Part shown: one piece after another, positions 17,130 through 25,113 of the stretch | How the letters are laid out: each line of letters begins with the position of its first letter | How positions within the stretch are numbered: position 1 is the first letter of the stretch | Assembly (NCBI GenBank): GCA_041392125.1 | Contig: JAWKMR010000003.1 | Location: 528,178-592,177, forward strand | DNA: 64,000 bases | Origin: Halomarinibacterium sp041392125 | GTDB taxonomy: Bacteria > Bacteroidota > Bacteroidia > Flavobacteriales > Flavobacteriaceae | Direction: 5' to 3' | Made by a program: the position numbers and the translations under genes | Notes under the pieces: model-generated | What the model was told of the DNA's origin: nothing | The model's database searches: none | Seen by the model: only the letters and a program-made list of their open reading frames with translations

Positions 17130-19372
17130 AGTATTTCATTTTCATAATCGCATTTTTTATTTCGGCAGTAATTTTTGCCCAAAATGATTCTATTTCAAAA
17201 AAAGATATAAAAGTAGGATTGGTCTTAAGTGGGGGTGGTGCTAAGGGTTTGGCCCACATTGGAGTATTAAAAGAAATTGAAAAAGCAGGAGTGAGGGTAG
17301 ATTATATTGGCGGCACCAGTATGGGTGCCATTATTGGAGCTTTGTATGCATCAGGATATTCGGCACAACAGCTAGATTCTATTTTTAATGCTCTGGATTT
17401 TGAAACACTTATTAGAGACGATGTCCCTAGAAGGGCCAAAACTTTTTATGAAAAAGAAGATGCCGAAAAATATGCACTCACCTTTCCCTTTGATGATTTT
17501 CAGCTTCGTTTTCCATCGGCAATTTCAAAAGGACAAAACGTATACAATCTGCTTTCTCGTTTATTACTGCATGTAAAAGATGTGGATGACTTTAACGAGC
17601 TTCCAATTCCATTTCTCTGTATAGCGACCGATGTAGAAAAAGGGAAACAAGTAATTTTAAATAAAGGCTATTTACCGCGAATGATTGCTGCCAGTGGAGC
17701 ACTTCCTTCCCTGTTCAGTCCGGTGAGTATAAATAATACCGTGTATATAGATGGAGGTGTTGTTAATAATTATCCTGTAGATGAGGTTAGAGCCATGGGA
17801 GCAGATATTGTTATAGGAGTAGATGTTCAGGACACGTTAAAAGGAAGAGATAATTTACAATCGGCCATAGATGTTTTATTACAAATAAACAATTACCGTA
17901 CTATTGAAAGTATGACCAAAAAAAGGAAAAGTACCGATATTTATATTAATCCTAAGATTCAAGAATTTTCGGTAGTTTCTTTTGACGAAGGAAGGCAAAT
18001 AATTAAAGCCGGTGAAGAGGCTGCAAGTAAAAAGGAAACCATGCTTAAAGAGATAGCACTTCAACAGAATCCTAAGCCTAAAAAAGTAATCCCCTTTTCA
18101 AACAGCACCTCTATTTACATTGATAAGGTAGTGGTGAATGGTAATAAAAAATACACGAGTTCGTACATTTTAGGAAAGCTGAAATTAAAAACACCCTCTA
18201 AGGTAAGTTACCAAGATTTTAGTGATGGTGTAAACAACCTCTCAACTACCGGAAATTTTAACGGGATCGATTATTCCTTTGTGAACAATCCGGAAAAAGA
18301 GGGGCACTATTTTTTACATTTTGATGTAAAAGAAAGTAATTTTAAAACAAGTATTCGCTTAGCGGCACATTACGACGATTTGTTCAAGTCGGCAGCACTT
18401 ATTAATCTAACTCGTAAACGTCTTTTTACCAATAATGATATTGTTTCGTTAGATTTTATTGTAGGGGATAACATTCGGTATAATTTCAATTATTATATCG
18501 ATAAAGGATACTATTGGAGTATTGGTTTAAACTCCAGGTTCAGTTTTTTTGAAAAAAATGTAGGACTCGATTTTATTGAAGGAGAGATTGAAATTCCGGA
18601 TAATTTTCAGTTAAACAAAATTGGACTTACCTATGAAGATTTAACAAATCAGCTCTTTCTGCAAACAGTTTTTAGAAGGGTATTTCAATTAGGTTTGGGT
18701 GCAGAGCATAAATGGTTACGATATCTTTCAGAAACCATTGGGGTTGATGAAAATAACAACCCTAGAACCCTTTTTGAAAACACCAATTATTTTAGCGCTT
18801 ACGGAGTTTTAAAGTACGATACACTGGATGATAAATTTTTCCCAACTTCAGGTTTGTTTTTTGAAGGCGATTTCCATTGGTATCTATTTGCGAATGGATT
18901 GAATAAAGCGTTTGAACCCTTTTCCATAGCCAAGGCAAAGGTGGGTTATGCACAAAGTTTCAGTAGGCAATTTTCAGCAAATATTGCCACAGAAGGAGGG
19001 GTAAAAATTGGGAGTACTACCACGACTTCTTTAGACTTCTTTCTGGGAGGGTATGGATATACTCCCGTAAACAACCTTACGCCTTTGTATGGTTACGAGG
19101 CCATAGAACTTCGGGGGAATACCTACTTGAAAACAATAGTAAATTTGGATTACGAATTTGCCCGAAAAAACCACCTCATTCTTTCCGGAAATATTGCTAA
19201 TGTGGGGGATAATTTGTTTGGCAATGGAGATTGGATAAAAGAAATACAATATTCCGGTATTGCTCTGGGCTATGGTTTGGAGACGTTTCTCGGCCCTATG
19301 GAAGCCAAGTATGCCTATTCGCCTGAAAAGGGAGAGGATATTTGGTATTTTAGTGCCGGGTTTAGGTTTTAA
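17126..19372 (+). CDS. Patatin-like phospholipase fused to POTRA and BamA-type outer-membrane barrel
   Basis: This 748-residue protein is organised like the PlpD/type Vd autotransporters: signal peptide (1-19, ending FAQ), patatin domain (about 28-235), a POTRA-like linker (about 330-400) and a 16-strand-type surface-antigen barrel to the C-terminal aromatic residue. The patatin catalytic elements are complete: oxyanion GGGAKG (36-41), nucleophile Ser65 in GTSMG, and the Asp of DGG near residue 209. It probably hydrolyses phospholipids in or across the outer membrane. The start is TTG at 17126, embedded in the uvrC stop (TTGA), so the two genes are translationally coupled. Confidence 0.93.
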   Translation: MKYFIFIIAFFISAVIFAQNDSISKKDIKVGLVLSGGGAKGLAHIGVLKEIEKAGVRVDYIGGTSMGAIIGALYASGYSAQQLDSIFNALDFETLIRDDVPRRAKTFYEKEDAEKYALTFPFDDFQLRFPSAISKGQNVYNLLSRLLLHVKDVDDFNELPIPFLCIATDVEKGKQVILNKGYLPRMIAASGALPSLFSPVSINNTVYIDGGVVNNYPVDEVRAMGADIVIGVDVQDTLKGRDNLQSAIDVLLQINNYRTIESMTKKRKSTDIYINPKIQEFSVVSFDEGRQIIKAGEEAASKKETMLKEIALQQNPKPKKVIPFSNSTSIYIDKVVVNGNKKYTSSYILGKLKLKTPSKVSYQDFSDGVNNLSTTGNFNGIDYSFVNNPEKEGHYFLHFDVKESNFKTSIRLAAHYDDLFKSAALINLTRKRLFTNNDIVSLDFIVGDNIRYNFNYYIDKGYYWSIGLNSRFSFFEKNVGLDFIEGEIEIPDNFQLNKIGLTYEDLTNQLFLQTVFRRVFQLGLGAEHKWLRYLSETIGVDENNNPRTLFENTNYFSAYGVLKYDTLDDKFFPTSGLFFEGDFHWYLFANGLNKAFEPFSIAKAKVGYAQSFSRQFSANIATEGGVKIGSTTTTSLDFFLGGYGYTPVNNLTPLYGYEAIELRGNTYLKTIVNLDYEFARKNHLILSGNIANVGDNLFGNGDWIKEIQYSGIALGYGLETFLGPMEAKYAYSPEKGEDIWYFSAGFRF

Positions 19373-19567
19373 TGTATAAAATTCTATAACTCACTAAATT
19401 TTCCGATATTTGTGTTATGGCAAACCAACCTTGGAAATATTTACTTTGTCTTCTTAAATTTCTGATAAAAAGAAATCCTGAATGAGCCTATATGCCCAAA
19501 AACTCTTAATTTAGTAGGAGTTTATTATTCAGAATTTTAGCAGAAAAACTAACGTAAATAAACAAAT

Positions 19568-20725
19568 ATGCCATTTTATCATAAACTTGGGAAAATTCCA
19601 CCCAAACGTCATACACAATTTCGTAAACCCGATGGAACTTTATATCCCGAGCAGCTTTTCGGGACTATTGGCTTTGACGGAATGTATAGTAATATATATC
19701 ACGAAAATAGACCTACTCAAGTAAAGAAGATTATAAATCAATATAGTGTAGCGCCCAAAGTTGCCAAAGCAAACAATATGCAATCCTACCGTTTTAGAGG
19801 GTTTCAAGTTACTGCTGAAAATGATTATTTAGACAGCAGAAAAACCGTACTCACCAATAGCGATTGTAACATCATTTTAGCAGCTCCCAAGAAATCCCTT
19901 CGGGATTATTTTTACAAGAATACGGATGCAGATGAATTAATTTTCATTCACAAAGGAAGCGGGAAACTACGCACATTTTTGGGAAACCTCGATTTTAAAT
20001 ATGGAGATTATTTATTAATCCCTCGAGGAATTATTTATCAAATAGATTTTGATACGGAAGACAATAGGTTATTCATTGTAGAATCCTATCATCCAATTTA
20101 CACCCCAAAAAGATATCGTAATTGGTTTGGTCAGTTATTAGAGCATTCCCCTTTTTGTGAACGAGATATTCGCAAGCCGGAAGAACTGGAAACCTATAAC
20201 GAAAAAGGGGAGTTTTTACTAAAAATAAAAAAGCAAAACGAAATTATTGAAATGGTATACGCAACGCATCCTTTTGATGTGGTAGGCTACGATGGGTATA
20301 ATTTCCCCTACGCATTTTCAATACACGATTTTGAGCCTATTACCGGAAGAATTCATCAACCACCACCGGTACATCAAACCTTTGAAACTTCAGCATTTGT
20401 TGTATGTAGTTTTGTCCCACGATTATACGATTACCATCCGGATAGTATTCCTGCACCGTATAACCATAGCAATATTGATAGCGATGAGGTTTTGTACTAC
20501 GTAGATGGCGATTTTATGAGTCGAAACGACATAGAGGCAGGACATATTTCATTACATCCTGCCGGAATACCTCACGGACCACACCCGGGAGCTACCGAGC
20601 GAAGTATAGGTAAAACCGAAACGCAAGAATTGGCAGTGATGGTCGATACCTTTAAACCTCTTCAGGTAACGGAAGAAGCAATGAAAATAGCCGATGAGAC
20701 CTATCATCAATCTTGGTTAGATTAA
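19568..20725 (+). CDS. hmgA: Homogentisate 1,2-dioxygenase
   Basis: This Fe(II) ring-cleaving enzyme converts homogentisate to 4-maleylacetoacetate in tyrosine/phenylalanine catabolism. The 385-residue cupin protein shows the family's HQTFETSAFVVCSFVPR, the metal-site region PYNHSNIDSDEVLYY (His300, Glu307) and the downstream HPAGIPHGPHPG. Its length is shorter than the 430-residue human enzyme but normal for bacterial homologues. It lies 12 bases upstream of hppD, which makes the substrate, so the two form a catabolic operon. The 195-base gap before it holds no clear promoter. Confidence 0.95.
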   Translation: MPFYHKLGKIPPKRHTQFRKPDGTLYPEQLFGTIGFDGMYSNIYHENRPTQVKKIINQYSVAPKVAKANNMQSYRFRGFQVTAENDYLDSRKTVLTNSDCNIILAAPKKSLRDYFYKNTDADELIFIHKGSGKLRTFLGNLDFKYGDYLLIPRGIIYQIDFDTEDNRLFIVESYHPIYTPKRYRNWFGQLLEHSPFCERDIRKPEELETYNEKGEFLLKIKKQNEIIEMVYATHPFDVVGYDGYNFPYAFSIHDFEPITGRIHQPPPVHQTFETSAFVVCSFVPRLYDYHPDSIPAPYNHSNIDSDEVLYYVDGDFMSRNDIEAGHISLHPAGIPHGPHPGATERSIGKTETQELAVMVDTFKPLQVTEEAMKIADETYHQSWLD

Positions 20726-20737
20726 AATTTAAAAGTT

Positions 20738-21898
20738 ATGAGTAAAGAAGTAAAATCAGTAAACTACGGTTTAGAAAAAATATTTGAAGGCGCCGAAGAT
20801 TTCCTTCCCCTTTTAGGAACCGATTATGTAGAATTTTATGTGGGCAATGCTAAGCAAGCTGCACATTTTTATAAAACAGCTTTCGGATTTCAATCTTATG
20901 CCTACAAAGGCTTGGAAACAGGATCCAGAGATGAGGTAAGTTATGTCTTGAAGCAAGATAAAATTCGACTTGTACTAACAACCCCTTTACATAGCAAGTC
21001 ACCCATAAATGATCATATTGTAAAACATGGGGATGGTGTAAAAGTAATTGCGCTTTGGGTGGAAGATGCCCGCAGCGCCTATGAGGAAACCACCAAACGT
21101 GGTGCTATATCTTATATGGAACCTTTGGTTGAAAAGGATGCATTTGGAGAGGTCGTACGCGCAGGAATTTATACCTATGGCGAAACGGTGCATATGTTTG
21201 TGGAGCGCAAAAATTACAAAGGCGATTTTTTACCGGGCTTTAGAAAATGGGAGTCTGATTATAACCCGGAGCCTACAGGGTTAAAATACATAGACCATAT
21301 GGTAGGGAATGTTGGCTGGGGACAAATGAATACATGGGTAAAATGGTATGAAGAGGTGATGGGATTTGTGAATTTCCTTTCCTTTGACGATAAACAAATC
21401 CATACCGAATATTCAGCGTTAATGAGTAAAGTAATGAGTAATGGAAATGGACGAATCAAATTCCCAATTAATGAACCGGCTGAAGGAATTAAAAAATCTC
21501 AAATTGAAGAATATTTAGATTTTTATGAAGGATCTGGCGTACAACACTTAGCAGTTGCTACAGATGATATTATTTATACCGTATCGCAATTAAAAGCCCG
21601 TGGAGTAGAGTTTTTGCCACCACCACCACAGGCCTATTACGATGATATTCCACGAAGGCTGGGAGCGCATATGGATATGATGAAAGAAGATATCAAGGAG
21701 CTTCAAAAGCTCTCCATTTTAGTAGATGCAGATGAAGAAGGATATCTGCTTCAAATTTTTACCAAACCATTAGAGGATAGACCCACTCTTTTCTTTGAGA
21801 TTATTCAAAGAATGGGCGCCAAAGGGTTTGGTGCAGGCAACTTTAAAGCTTTGTTTGAATCTATAGAACGGGAACAAGCCGCACGTGGTACACTGTAA
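20738..21898 (+). CDS. hppD: 4-Hydroxyphenylpyruvate dioxygenase
   Basis: This enzyme produces homogentisate from 4-hydroxyphenylpyruvate, the step immediately before hmgA. The 386-residue protein has two VOC folds. The Fe(II) ligands of the second fold are visible: His in YIDHMVGNV, His in GVQHLAVAT and Glu in FFEIIQRMGAKGFG. The C-terminal GAGNFKALFESIE motif is characteristic of the family. The upstream gene hmgA is 12 bases away. A terminator follows at 21917-21951, closing this two-gene operon. Confidence 0.96.
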   Translation: MSKEVKSVNYGLEKIFEGAEDFLPLLGTDYVEFYVGNAKQAAHFYKTAFGFQSYAYKGLETGSRDEVSYVLKQDKIRLVLTTPLHSKSPINDHIVKHGDGVKVIALWVEDARSAYEETTKRGAISYMEPLVEKDAFGEVVRAGIYTYGETVHMFVERKNYKGDFLPGFRKWESDYNPEPTGLKYIDHMVGNVGWGQMNTWVKWYEEVMGFVNFLSFDDKQIHTEYSALMSKVMSNGNGRIKFPINEPAEGIKKSQIEEYLDFYEGSGVQHLAVATDDIIYTVSQLKARGVEFLPPPPQAYYDDIPRRLGAHMDMMKEDIKELQKLSILVDADEEGYLLQIFTKPLEDRPTLFFEIIQRMGAKGFGAGNFKALFESIEREQAARGTL

Positions 21899-21916
21899 AA
21901 AAAGTAACATAAATAC

Positions 21917-21951
21917 CCCTTTGCCGTCTTATTCGGCAAAGGGTTTAATTT
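21917..21951 (+). terminator. Rho-independent terminator closing hmgA-hppD
   Basis: CCCTTTGCCG (21917-21926) pairs with CGGCAAAGGG (21934-21943) across a 7-base loop, followed by TTTAATTTT. The stem is perfect over 10 base pairs. Confidence 0.88.
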
Positions 21952-21953
21952 TG
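21946..21953 (+). promoter_or_regulatory. -7 element (TAATTTTG) for the DUF3108-kynA transcript
   Basis: This exact TAnnTTTG match lies in the T tail of the preceding terminator and 44 bases before the DUF3108 start. The overlap makes the spacing of the two operons very compact. Confidence 0.45.
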
Positions 21954-21997
21954 GAACAGAAGTTGCAAACGATGGTAAAGACGTATAAATTTTCAGA

Positions 21998-22768
21998 ATG
22001 AAAAAAATATTTTTAGTAGTCGCCTTATCTGTAGCAACTTTTTCCTTTTCTCAAAAACAGGCCTTCGGTGACGGAGAGTGGTTTAAATTCCGTGTCCATT
22101 ATGGCTTTGTTACAGCAGGCTACGCTACCCTAGAGGTAAATAATGCTAATCTCAATGGGAAAGAGGTATATCATATTAAGGGAGAAGGGAGAACCATTGG
22201 GGTTTCAAAATGGTTTTTTAATGTGGAAGATTACTACCAATCTTATATCGATAAACAAAAGGATGTTCCCTATCGTTTTATCCGAAAAATTGATGAAGGA
22301 GGCTATACAAAGGACATACAGATAGATTTTAATCGAAATACCGGCAAAGCGCTTGTTATCAATAAAGAAAAAAATACCCAAGATTGGGTAACGTTTAATA
22401 AGGATGCCCAAGATATGGTTTCGGCATTTTATTACCTGCGCAACAAAATAGATGCTTCCAAAATTGAAGTAGGACACACAGTAGATATGGATATGTTTTT
22501 TGACAAAGAGAGTTATCGTTTCCGCTTAAAGTTTTTAGGCAGGGAAACGATAAGAACCAAATTTGGAAAAATCGCAACACTTAAATTTCGTCCATATGTT
22601 GAAGCCGGTAGGGTTTTTAAAGAAAAAGAAAGCTTAACGGTTTGGGTTACCGATGATGACAATAAAATACCGTTGCTCATAAAAGCAGATTTAGCGGTTG
22701 GCTCCTTAAAAGCCTCTCTTATAGAATTTAAAGGATTACAAAACTCATTTAAAATAATAGTAGACTAA
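21998..22768 (+). CDS. DUF3108 exported protein
   Basis: This 256-residue protein has a signal peptide ending FSFSQ (about 1-18). The mature protein begins AFGDGEWFKFRVHYGFVTAGYATLEV, the start typical of DUF3108 proteins, which are predicted periplasmic beta-rich proteins. No catalytic motif is visible. It is located 8 bases upstream of kynA and probably shares its transcript. Nothing in the sequence connects it biochemically to tryptophan degradation. Confidence 0.85.
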   Translation: MKKIFLVVALSVATFSFSQKQAFGDGEWFKFRVHYGFVTAGYATLEVNNANLNGKEVYHIKGEGRTIGVSKWFFNVEDYYQSYIDKQKDVPYRFIRKIDEGGYTKDIQIDFNRNTGKALVINKEKNTQDWVTFNKDAQDMVSAFYYLRNKIDASKIEVGHTVDMDMFFDKESYRFRLKFLGRETIRTKFGKIATLKFRPYVEAGRVFKEKESLTVWVTDDDNKIPLLIKADLAVGSLKASLIEFKGLQNSFKIIVD

Positions 22769-22776
22769 CCTTCCCA

Positions 22777-23709
22777 ATGAAAATTCAACCAGAAACCCAG
22801 AAACTTATTGAACAGCTTGACAAAAAATTTAAAGACATTGGGCAAGACCTCGATACGCATCTTGAGGGGCTTTTGTATGGAAAACCTATTACATATTGGG
22901 ATTACATTCAAACCGATGCCCTTTTAAATCTTCAGATTCAGCGCACCAAACTTCCCGATGAGATGGTATTTATTATGTATCATCAAATTAATGAGTTACT
23001 ATTTAAAATGATTTTATGGGAAATTCAACAAGTGTCTCACGCTAAAGAACTAACCGCTGCCTTTTTTTCAGAAAGATTGCTTCGTATTAGCCGGTATTTT
23101 GATATGCTGACTTCCTCCTTCAATATCATGACATTAGGAATGGAAATAGAACAGTATTTAAAATTCAGAAATACGCTGGCACCTGCCTCAGGATTTCAAA
23201 GTGCTCAATATCGAAAAATAGAGTTTGCTTCCACAGAGCTTATTAATTTAATTGATGCACGTTTTCGAGAAACCATTGATAGAAATACTCCCTATGAACA
23301 TGCCTTAGAGCATCTCTATTGGCAAGCTGCGGGGAAAGATTATAAAACAGGTAAAAAAAGCTATCTTTTAAAAGCTTTTGAAGAAAAGTATAAAAATGAA
23401 TTTATAGCCTTCACAAAAGAATATAATACCATAAATTTGTATTCAAAATTTAAAAGCCTGCCTCAAGAAGTTAGAGAAGATGAAGCTTTGCTAAAGGCCA
23501 TGCGACATTACGACTCCACAGTTAATATCACTTGGGTTATGGCTCATTACAATACCGCAAAAAAATATTTAAATCACGGTAATGAGCCCGAAGAAGCAAC
23601 TGGTGGTAGTGACTGGACAAAATATATGCATCCTAAATATCAAAAGCGTATTTTTTTTCCGGATGTTTGGAGCAAAGAAGAAATACGCGATTGGGGTAAA
23701 AATGTTTAG
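22777..23709 (+). CDS. kynA: Tryptophan 2,3-dioxygenase
   Basis: This heme enzyme opens the indole ring of L-tryptophan to N-formylkynurenine, the first step of the kynurenine pathway. The 310-residue protein is helical and has the family's YWDYIQTDALL start, HQINELLFKMI near the active site, and FRNTLAPASGFQSAQYR, in which SGFQS is diagnostic. The proximal-heme-His helix reads NITWVMAHYNTA. Length matches bacterial TDO. No other kynurenine genes are in the window. Co-location with hppD/hmgA places aromatic amino-acid breakdown steps next to one another. Confidence 0.95.
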   Translation: MKIQPETQKLIEQLDKKFKDIGQDLDTHLEGLLYGKPITYWDYIQTDALLNLQIQRTKLPDEMVFIMYHQINELLFKMILWEIQQVSHAKELTAAFFSERLLRISRYFDMLTSSFNIMTLGMEIEQYLKFRNTLAPASGFQSAQYRKIEFASTELINLIDARFRETIDRNTPYEHALEHLYWQAAGKDYKTGKKSYLLKAFEEKYKNEFIAFTKEYNTINLYSKFKSLPQEVREDEALLKAMRHYDSTVNITWVMAHYNTAKKYLNHGNEPEEATGGSDWTKYMHPKYQKRIFFPDVWSKEEIRDWGKNV

Positions 23710-23727
23710 TTAGAAAAAGCAATACCA

Positions 23728-24951
23728 TTGAAGTACCTAATTTTTATTTTCCCCGTTTTTTTACTACAATTTTCCTGTTCCAACGAAATAAAAGATGATA
23801 CCCCCGAACCCGAACCCGAGGAAAAGCTTATTGAAGAATACGGGTATATCCTTAACAATTTTAATGTAGTGCGTGATACCATTCGCCCGGGGGATACTTT
23901 TGGAGGAATTTTAGGCGAAAATGGCGTCTCACAAAATAAGATATTTGAGGTTGCCACAACCTTTAAAGATAGTTTTGATGTACGAAAAATAAAGATTGGG
24001 AATCCTTATGTGTTGCTAAATTCTAAAGACTCTCTTAATCAAACCCAAGTATTTATTTACGAAAAAAACAAAGTGGATTATGCCATTATCGATTTTCGAG
24101 ATAGTATTAGTGTAATTCACGAAAAAAAACCGGTTAGTTATATTGAAAAAGAAGCTTCGGGCGTTATTACCAGCTCACTTTATGAAACCATGGCTGAAAA
24201 TAATTTGAGTCCCTTTATGGCCGATCGTTTGGCAAATATTTACGCTTGGACCATTAACTTTTTTCAAATACAACCAGGAGATAATTTTAAAGTAATTTAC
24301 ACCGAAAAGTTTATTTCTGATACTATTTCAGGAGGGCTGGGAGAAATTAAAGCAGCCTATTTTGAGCATAAAGGGAAACCTATTTACGCCTTCAGGTTTA
24401 AACCTGAAGGGGAAATGGATATGCCCTTCGATTTCTACGATATTGAAGGGAATAACTTAAAAAGAGCCTTTTTGAAATCCCCTATAAAATTCAATTACCG
24501 TATTTCTTCCAAATACAATCTAAACAGGAGAATTGCATACTATGGCTACAAAGTTCGCCCCCATAGAGGTACTGATTTTGCAGCAAATGTAGGCACCCCC
24601 ATTTTAGCAACAGCAGATGGTACCGTTACCAAAGCAGAACGGCGTGGTGGAAATGGTATTTATGTAAAAATTAAACACAGTAAAACCTACGAGACCCAGT
24701 ACTTACACATGAAAAAATACAATGTCAAGGTGGGTCAATATGTAAGTCAAGGAGATGTTATTGGTTGGGTCGGTATGACAGGGAATACCGGAGGCCCTCA
24801 TGTGTGTTATCGTTTTTGGAAAAATGGTAAAGAAGTAGATCCTTTTAAAGAAGACCTGCCTAACTCCAAACCCCTTGAGAGTAAATATCATGAAGAATTT
24901 TTTACTGCAATACACCCATTAAAAGACCGTTTAGACTGTATAAAAAATTGA
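23728..24951 (+). CDS. M23 family murein peptidase lipoprotein
   Basis: The 407-residue protein starts at a TTG (23728) and has a lipoprotein signal peptide with the lipobox Cys at 17 (LLQFSCSN). A proline/glutamate-rich linker follows (DTPEPEPEEK). The catalytic LytM/M23 domain lies at about 285-385, with His and Asp in HRGTDFAANVGTP and the second His pair region LHMKKY plus GPHVCYRF. It likely cuts peptide crosslinks of peptidoglycan from the periplasmic face of the outer membrane. It begins 18 bases after kynA. Confidence 0.93.
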   Translation: MKYLIFIFPVFLLQFSCSNEIKDDTPEPEPEEKLIEEYGYILNNFNVVRDTIRPGDTFGGILGENGVSQNKIFEVATTFKDSFDVRKIKIGNPYVLLNSKDSLNQTQVFIYEKNKVDYAIIDFRDSISVIHEKKPVSYIEKEASGVITSSLYETMAENNLSPFMADRLANIYAWTINFFQIQPGDNFKVIYTEKFISDTISGGLGEIKAAYFEHKGKPIYAFRFKPEGEMDMPFDFYDIEGNNLKRAFLKSPIKFNYRISSKYNLNRRIAYYGYKVRPHRGTDFAANVGTPILATADGTVTKAERRGGNGIYVKIKHSKTYETQYLHMKKYNVKVGQYVSQGDVIGWVGMTGNTGGPHVCYRFWKNGKEVDPFKEDLPNSKPLESKYHEEFFTAIHPLKDRLDCIKN

Positions 24952-25079
24952 CATTTGTCAGTTTTTCATTTCTCAAAAACCCCGTGTTTAAATAATAACT
25001 TCATAATCAGATGTTTATAACTGGTTTATAAGATTGCATTTTCTTAACATTAAAATGGGATTTTTTTAACAAAGTAATG

Positions 25080-25087
25080 TACCTTTG
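25080..25087 (+). promoter_or_regulatory. -7 element (TACCTTTG) for the orphan TonB receptor
   Basis: This exact TAnnTTTG match lies 26 bases ahead of the start. A run of T then AACAAAG about 15 bases upstream may serve as the -33 region. Confidence 0.75.
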
Positions 25088-25113
25088 CAGACAACAAACA
25101 AATACATATTTTT

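Noticed and set aside
19418..19486. Short open frame of about 22 codons (starting MANQPWKYLL) in the gap before hmgA
   Set aside because: It is too short, has no homology cue and no leader-peptide features such as repeated Phe/Tyr codons followed by an attenuator hairpin.
24949..24966. Small hairpin TGACATTTGTCA followed by GTTTTT after the M23 peptidase gene
   Set aside because: The stem is only 4-5 base pairs with a very tight loop, too weak to call a terminator.
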